A stretch of 64,000 bases of DNA, taken from the NCBI RefSeq assembly GCF_000518205.1, contig NZ_JADD01000009.1, positions 38,667 through 102,666 of the forward strand, in the 5' to 3' direction. The position numbers and the translations under genes are program-made. Within the stretch, counting starts at the first letter, position 1. Each line of letters begins with the position of its first letter. The stretch comes from Hutsoniella sourekii ATCC 700629 (GTDB lineage: Bacteria; Bacillota; Bacilli; Lactobacillales; Aerococcaceae). The notes below the pieces were generated by a model. It searched no databases. It saw only the letters and a list, made by a program, of their open reading frames with translations, and was not told the DNA's origin. Below are positions 62,246 to 64,000 of this stretch, in pieces.

Positions 62246-64000
62246 TTATTGATCATCCTTTTTGCGACGTTTAGAACCAAAGATTCCTAGACCACCTAGA
62301 GCTGTTAAGAATCCACCAAGTGACCATGGACTAGTCATTTCACCCGTCTCTGGTAGACTTGATTTTTCTGCAGAGGCAGTGGCTGAAGCTTGTGGCGCCT
62401 TGGCCTCCACAACTTTAGCTGATGGATCCTGAACATTTGTGGCAGAGGATTCGATAGCTCCTGCATTATCTGCACCTTGTTGGCCTCTATTAGGATCTAG
62501 ATCCCATGGATTAGGTGCTTGAGAATGCGATGGAGTCGCTGATGATGAACTAGATTCGCTAGCACTTGTACTTGGTGCTGTGCTTGTACTTGCGCTTTCG
62601 GTTGTACTTGTACTAGTAACAGCTGATTGGCTAGTTGATCCGGCTGATTCAGAAGAGCTATCAGACGTGCTTTGGCTTTCAGCTGCTAGAGATTCTGAGA
62701 TAGAAGCTGATAGTGATAGCGAGAAGCTTTCAATATCAAATTCTGGTAATTCAGATTCAATCCAACCAGCACCATGTGAATGAACTTCTGAAGAGGATTG
62801 TGAGTCAGAATCAGAAGATATAGCTGATTCTTGACTAGCTCTATCAGACATGAGACTGGCGATAACTGACGTCTGTTCAGAAATAGTAGCTGATTGATCT
62901 TGGCTAGTTGAAGCCTGAGCAGAAGCTGCTTGAGAAGCTTCTAAGCTGGCACTTAGACTAGCTGATTCTTGCAAGACATCAGATTGAGAATCCAAGACTG
63001 ATAGTGATTCATGCATTGAAATCTCTTGAGACATCGCTGCACTCATACTACGTAATTCGGATTGTTCAGCGGATTGAACTAGACTCATTGACTGAAGTTC
63101 TGATGCAAATTGAGAATCAGATCTTGAGTCTAATTCAGACAAGGATACATGCGTACTTATTGTCTCAGACATTGCTACTGACAAGCTGTGCGCGCTAGCA
63201 GACATGGCTTGAGATAAGCTATGAGCTGATTGACTTGCAGCCACTGATGCACTATGAGCTGATTCAGAAGCGACCACTGACAAGCTGTTGGCTTGACTTA
63301 AGTCTTGTGAAGCAACTTGTGACAAACTCTTAGCTGTACTTAGCTCTTCAGATGCTACAGCAGAAGCACTTCTTAATTGACTAATCTCTTGAGAAATACT
63401 AGTCGATTGGGATGCACTCTCAGAGCTTGAGACTGATTGCGATGCGGACGCTGATTCAGACGCGCTTGTTGAGGCGGAGGCTGATTCAGACGCACTTGCT
63501 GAGGCGGATGCTGACTCAGACGCACTCGTTGAGGCGGAGGCTGACTCAAACGCGCTTGTTGACGCGGAGGCTGATTCAGACGCACTTGCTGAGGCAGATG
63601 CTGACTCAGACGCACTCGTTGAGGCGGATGCTGATTCAGACGCACTCGTTGAGGCGGAGGCTGACTCAGACGCGCTTGTTGAAGCAGATGCTGACTCAGA
63701 CGCGCTTGTTGAAGCAGATGCTGACTCAGACGCGCTTGTTGAGGCAGATGCTGATTCAGACGCACTTGCTGAGGCGGAGGCTGATTCAGAGGCACTTACT
63801 GAAGCAGATGCTGATTCAGACGCACTTGTTGAAGCAGACGATGACTCAGATGCGCTTATTGAGGCGGAGGCTGATTCAGACGCGCTTGTTGAAACAGACG
63901 CTGACTCAGATGCGCTTGTTGAGGCGGATGCTGACTCTGAGGCGCTCGTTGAGGCAGATGCTGACTCAGACGCGCTTGTTGAAGCAGATGCTGATTCAGA
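62246..64000 (-). CDS. Serine-rich repeat surface glycoprotein, C-terminal part (partial)
   Basis: The frame is open for 585 codons and runs off the window. From 64000 to about 63430 it consists of near-perfect ten-residue repeats of the type SESASASTSA, encoded by 30-bp DNA repeats, followed by a less regular Ser-rich region, a short non-repetitive segment (NPWDLDPNRGQQGADNAG) and a sortase signal: LPETG at 62342-62356, a hydrophobic segment and the tail KRRKKDDQ. It belongs to the GspB/SraP/Srr family: glycosylated in the cytoplasm, exported by SecA2/SecY2 and wall-anchored by sortase. Adhesion domains should lie in the missing N-terminal part. Confidence 0.93.
   Translation of the reverse strand, partial: SESASASTSASESASASTSASESASASTSASESASVSTSASESASASISASESSSASTSASESASASVSASESASASASASESASASTSASESASASTSASESASASTSASESASASTSASESASASTSASESASASASASESASASTSAFESASASTSASESASASASASESASASTSASESASASQSVSSSESASQSTSISQEISQLRSASAVASEELSTAKSLSQVASQDLSQANSLSVVASESAHSASVAASQSAHSLSQAMSASAHSLSVAMSETISTHVSLSELDSRSDSQFASELQSMSLVQSAEQSELRSMSAAMSQEISMHESLSVLDSQSDVLQESASLSASLEASQAASAQASTSQDQSATISEQTSVIASLMSDRASQESAISSDSDSQSSSEVHSHGAGWIESELPEFDIESFSLSLSASISESLAAESQSTSDSSSESAGSTSQSAVTSTSTTESASTSTAPSTSASESSSSSATPSHSQAPNPWDLDPNRGQQGADNAGAIESSATNVQDPSAKVVEAKAPQASATASAEKSSLPETGEMTSPWSLGGFLTALGGLGIFGSKRRKKDDQ

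Noticed and set aside
62246..63325. Treating the adhesin as a short gene starting at 63325
   Set aside because: The codon at 63325 is an internal TTG without a ribosome site, and the same frame is open upstream to the window end.
63373..63795. Pro/Gln-rich reading frame (140 codons)
   Set aside because: It is the shifted reading of the 30-bp Ser-rich repeats, without a ribosome site; the serine frame continues through the whole region to the LPETG signal.
63400..64000. CRISPR-like array of 30-bp repeats
   Set aside because: The repeats are directly adjacent without unique spacers and are in frame with a Ser-rich protein, so they encode adhesin repeats.

Overview
The window looks like chromosome from a low-to-mid GC Gram-positive coccus of the Lactobacillales, most plausibly the Aerococcaceae (Facklamia, Aerococcus or Abiotrophia type). 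This rests on protein family content (ParC/ParE, PpaC, RqcH, HslVU next to XerC, DprA-TopA, an accessory Sec locus), strong AAGGAGG ribosome sites and sortase/lipobox signals. The genus is an inference; no rRNA is present to settle it. Most genes lie on the minus strand.

Layout. 1-14.9 kb: an FMN-binding protein cut by the window edge, an MFS exporter, a fructosamine-kinase-like protein, a TetR-controlled heterodimeric ABC multidrug exporter, a Nudix hydrolase, a nuclease - pyruvate carboxylase - CapA lipoprotein cluster, and an orphan PTS IIB protein divergent from an AraC regulator. 15-20.6 kb: YebC, a TrpXYZ-type ABC importer behind a leader that encodes an 18-residue peptide with two Trp codons and ends in a strong terminator, and a serine dehydratase whose alpha and beta halves are fused in alpha-beta order. 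20.7-45 kb: housekeeping (rqcH, ppaC, parC, parE, plsY, an amino-acid binding protein, an ornithine/alanine racemase family gene, aldose epimerase, hslU, hslV, xerC, topA, dprA, rnhB, rbgA, ctpA, deoD, yozE, rluD, lspA). 45-50.2 kb: two lipoproteins, an intact IS3-family element (IS150 type) that has split a terminator hairpin, a 437-bp gene-free stretch with a large hairpin and an Asn/Asp/Glu codon repeat, and two tandem copies of a unit carrying only the C-terminal tail of Rpn-type nucleases.

50.2-64 kb is a glycosylated-adhesin export locus read on the minus strand: serine-rich repeat protein (C-terminal part, LPETG anchored, running off the window), gtfA, gtfB, secY2, asp1, asp2, asp3, secA2, an asp4-like small membrane protein, and a Gtf3-like glycosyltransferase with an extra C-terminal domain resembling the end of GtfB. 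GtfA/GtfB would start O-glycosylation of the Ser-rich repeats, Gtf3 would extend the glycan, Asp1-3 with SecA2/SecY2 would export the glycoprotein, and sortase would fix it to the wall.

The most unusual items are the Trp-codon leader upstream of trpXYZ, the Gtf3-GtfB-tail fusion, the stand-alone Rpn tail genes, the alpha-beta fused serine dehydratase, and several large intergenic hairpins. Start sites were often moved downstream to an ATG with a well spaced Shine-Dalgarno sequence; such cases are stated in the entries.
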